Positions 6,326-7,059 of a stretch of DNA of 7,059 nt are shown here, in pieces. This DNA comes from Actinomycetota bacterium (lineage in GTDB: Bacteria > Actinomycetota > Actinomycetes > Nanopelagicales > Nanopelagicaceae): assembly GCA_947380835.1 (NCBI GenBank), contig CANCSL010000055.1, positions 1 through 7,059 on the forward strand. Reading direction: 5' to 3'. Below the pieces are notes generated by a model that searched no databases, was not told where the DNA came from, and was given only the letters and a program-made list of their open reading frames with translations. Position numbers and translations under genes: made by a program. Numbering within the stretch: the first letter of the stretch is position 1; each line of letters begins with the position of its first letter.

Positions 6326-7059
6326 GCGGCCGCCTCTTTCGGTTGCGATTTACTTCTGGACTTAAAAGTTTGAGCAGATTGAACAATAATTAAAAGCAGC
6401 CAAGCTCCGATGAGAGAGAACATAGAGAGCGCAATAGAACCCAAGATATTTCCTTGGCTGACCCGCGTGATCCAGACTGGGAAAGTCTCCCAATGAAGCA
6501 ATGAAGTCAAAGTAAATTCGCCGAACGAGAGCGTAATCGCCAAGAAGAGTGCCGCGTTAACTGCGCTGCGGATGGCGGGCAAAATGACCATAGTGATCGT
6601 CTTGCGAAATGATGCGCCGAGGCTACGAGATGCTTCAACCAAAGTCTTGAGTGGGATTGAAGAAAGTCCAACATTCAAGGATTGGAAGGTGTACGGAATA
6701 GAAATCACTACATAGAAGAAAGCCAGTTCATATTGGGAATTCTGGATGAACTCCGGCATAGCTTTCTGGGCACCAATCGCCAAAGAAACAACGGGAACGA
6801 CCAAGGGCAAGATAGCCAAGAACTCAAAGAGCCGCTTGTAACGCTGACCTTCAATATGTAAATATGCAACGGCAGGTACGACGGTCAAGAGCGTGATTAC
6901 CGCAGTGAGGGCGGCGAGCTTCAAAGAGATCATGAGGTTGAGCGAAAAATCCTCTTGCTGAAAGATCCAGGAGTAATTGGTAAGTGCGTGCCCGTGGCCA
7001 CCAGTTTTGCGCAAGCTGAATTCAAGAGCAGAGACAACCGGCAGAACGAAGAAGACGAG
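6322..7059 (-). CDS. ABC transporter permease, PotC/PhnV-like (5' end beyond window)
   Basis: Inner-membrane component of a binding-protein-dependent ABC importer (BPD_transp_1 family). The frame stays open to the right edge for 245 codons. The first visible residues (LVFFVLPVVSALEFSLRKTG) read as the end of the first membrane helix, so the TTG at 7014 is an internal codon and not the start. Downstream come hydrophobic segments near codons 42-66, 80-97, 113-125, 161-182 and 207-227. The cytoplasmic EAA loop begins at E142 (visible numbering), as EASRSLGASFRKTITMVILP, and contacts the ATPase. The C-terminus is short and basic, ending KEAAA. Family permeases are about 265-290 aa, so some 20-40 residues are missing. 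The stop overlaps the ATPase start by 4 bp. A partner permease and a solute-binding protein would be expected further right. Confidence 0.92.
   Translation of the reverse strand, partial: LVFFVLPVVSALEFSLRKTGGHGHALTNYSWIFQQEDFSLNLMISLKLAALTAVITLLTVVPAVAYLHIEGQRYKRLFEFLAILPLVVPVVSLAIGAQKAMPEFIQNSQYELAFFYVVISIPYTFQSLNVGLSSIPLKTLVEASRSLGASFRKTITMVILPAIRSAVNAALFLAITLSFGEFTLTSLLHWETFPVWITRVSQGNILGSIALSMFSLIGAWLLLIIVQSAQTFKSRSKSQPKEAAA

Noticed and set aside
6326..6333. GCGGCCGC (NotI-type) octamer at the permease/ATPase junction, which could suggest a cloning join
   Set aside because: It lies in codons for the permease's C-terminal alanines and just upstream of the ATPase ATG, both frames run through it intact, and the ATGA overlap is natural operon structure.
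6322..7014. Permease starting at TTG 7014
   Set aside because: The frame continues upstream to the window edge with a hydrophobic, helix-like sequence typical of the first membrane segment, so the true start lies outside.

Overview
The window (about 47-50% G+C by eye) carries seven protein-coding genes, packed tightly and almost all on the minus strand. The Tat-type secreted Rieske protein, the class of metallophosphoesterase, the GTG starts with little leader sequence and the moderate G+C together suggest an actinobacterium with a small, moderate-GC genome, perhaps a freshwater planktonic (acI / Planktophila-like) lineage. That placement is inference from gene content only. I see no rRNA, tRNA, CRISPR array, insertion sequence, integrase or other sign of a mobile region.

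Left block (1-2975, minus strand, read right to left): a long-form nitronate monooxygenase-like flavoprotein (473 aa), a 90-bp gap with a possible promoter, an exported single-domain Rieske [2Fe-2S] protein (198 aa) with a Pro/Lys/Thr-rich spacer, and, 8 bp further on, a YedA-type EamA/DMT family transporter that starts with GTG and runs off the left edge. The Rieske and EamA genes look co-transcribed.

Middle: a 140-bp divergent intergenic region (2976-3115) separates the flavoprotein from the only plus-strand gene, a PAP2-superfamily membrane phosphatase (BcrC-like undecaprenyl-diphosphatase candidate). Its 3' end overlaps the convergent metallophosphoesterase gene by 25 bp.

Right block (3691-7059, minus strand, read right to left): an ABC permease truncated by the right edge, an ABC ATPase of the PotA/FbpC/PhnT type overlapping it by 4 bp (ATGA), and a calcineurin-like metallophosphoesterase (TIGR03767/PPA1498-like) overlapping the ATPase by 8 bp. 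This is a translationally coupled operon. The pairing suggests uptake of a phosphorus-containing or other anionic/cationic small solute plus an intracellular phosphoesterase. The substrate cannot be read from the sequence, and the solute-binding protein and any second permease would lie beyond the right edge.

Nothing here is a clear new system. The most worthwhile leads are the ABC-coupled phosphoesterase without a visible signal peptide, the four-cysteine C-terminal extension of the nitronate monooxygenase homologue, and the orphan exported Rieske protein next to a transporter.
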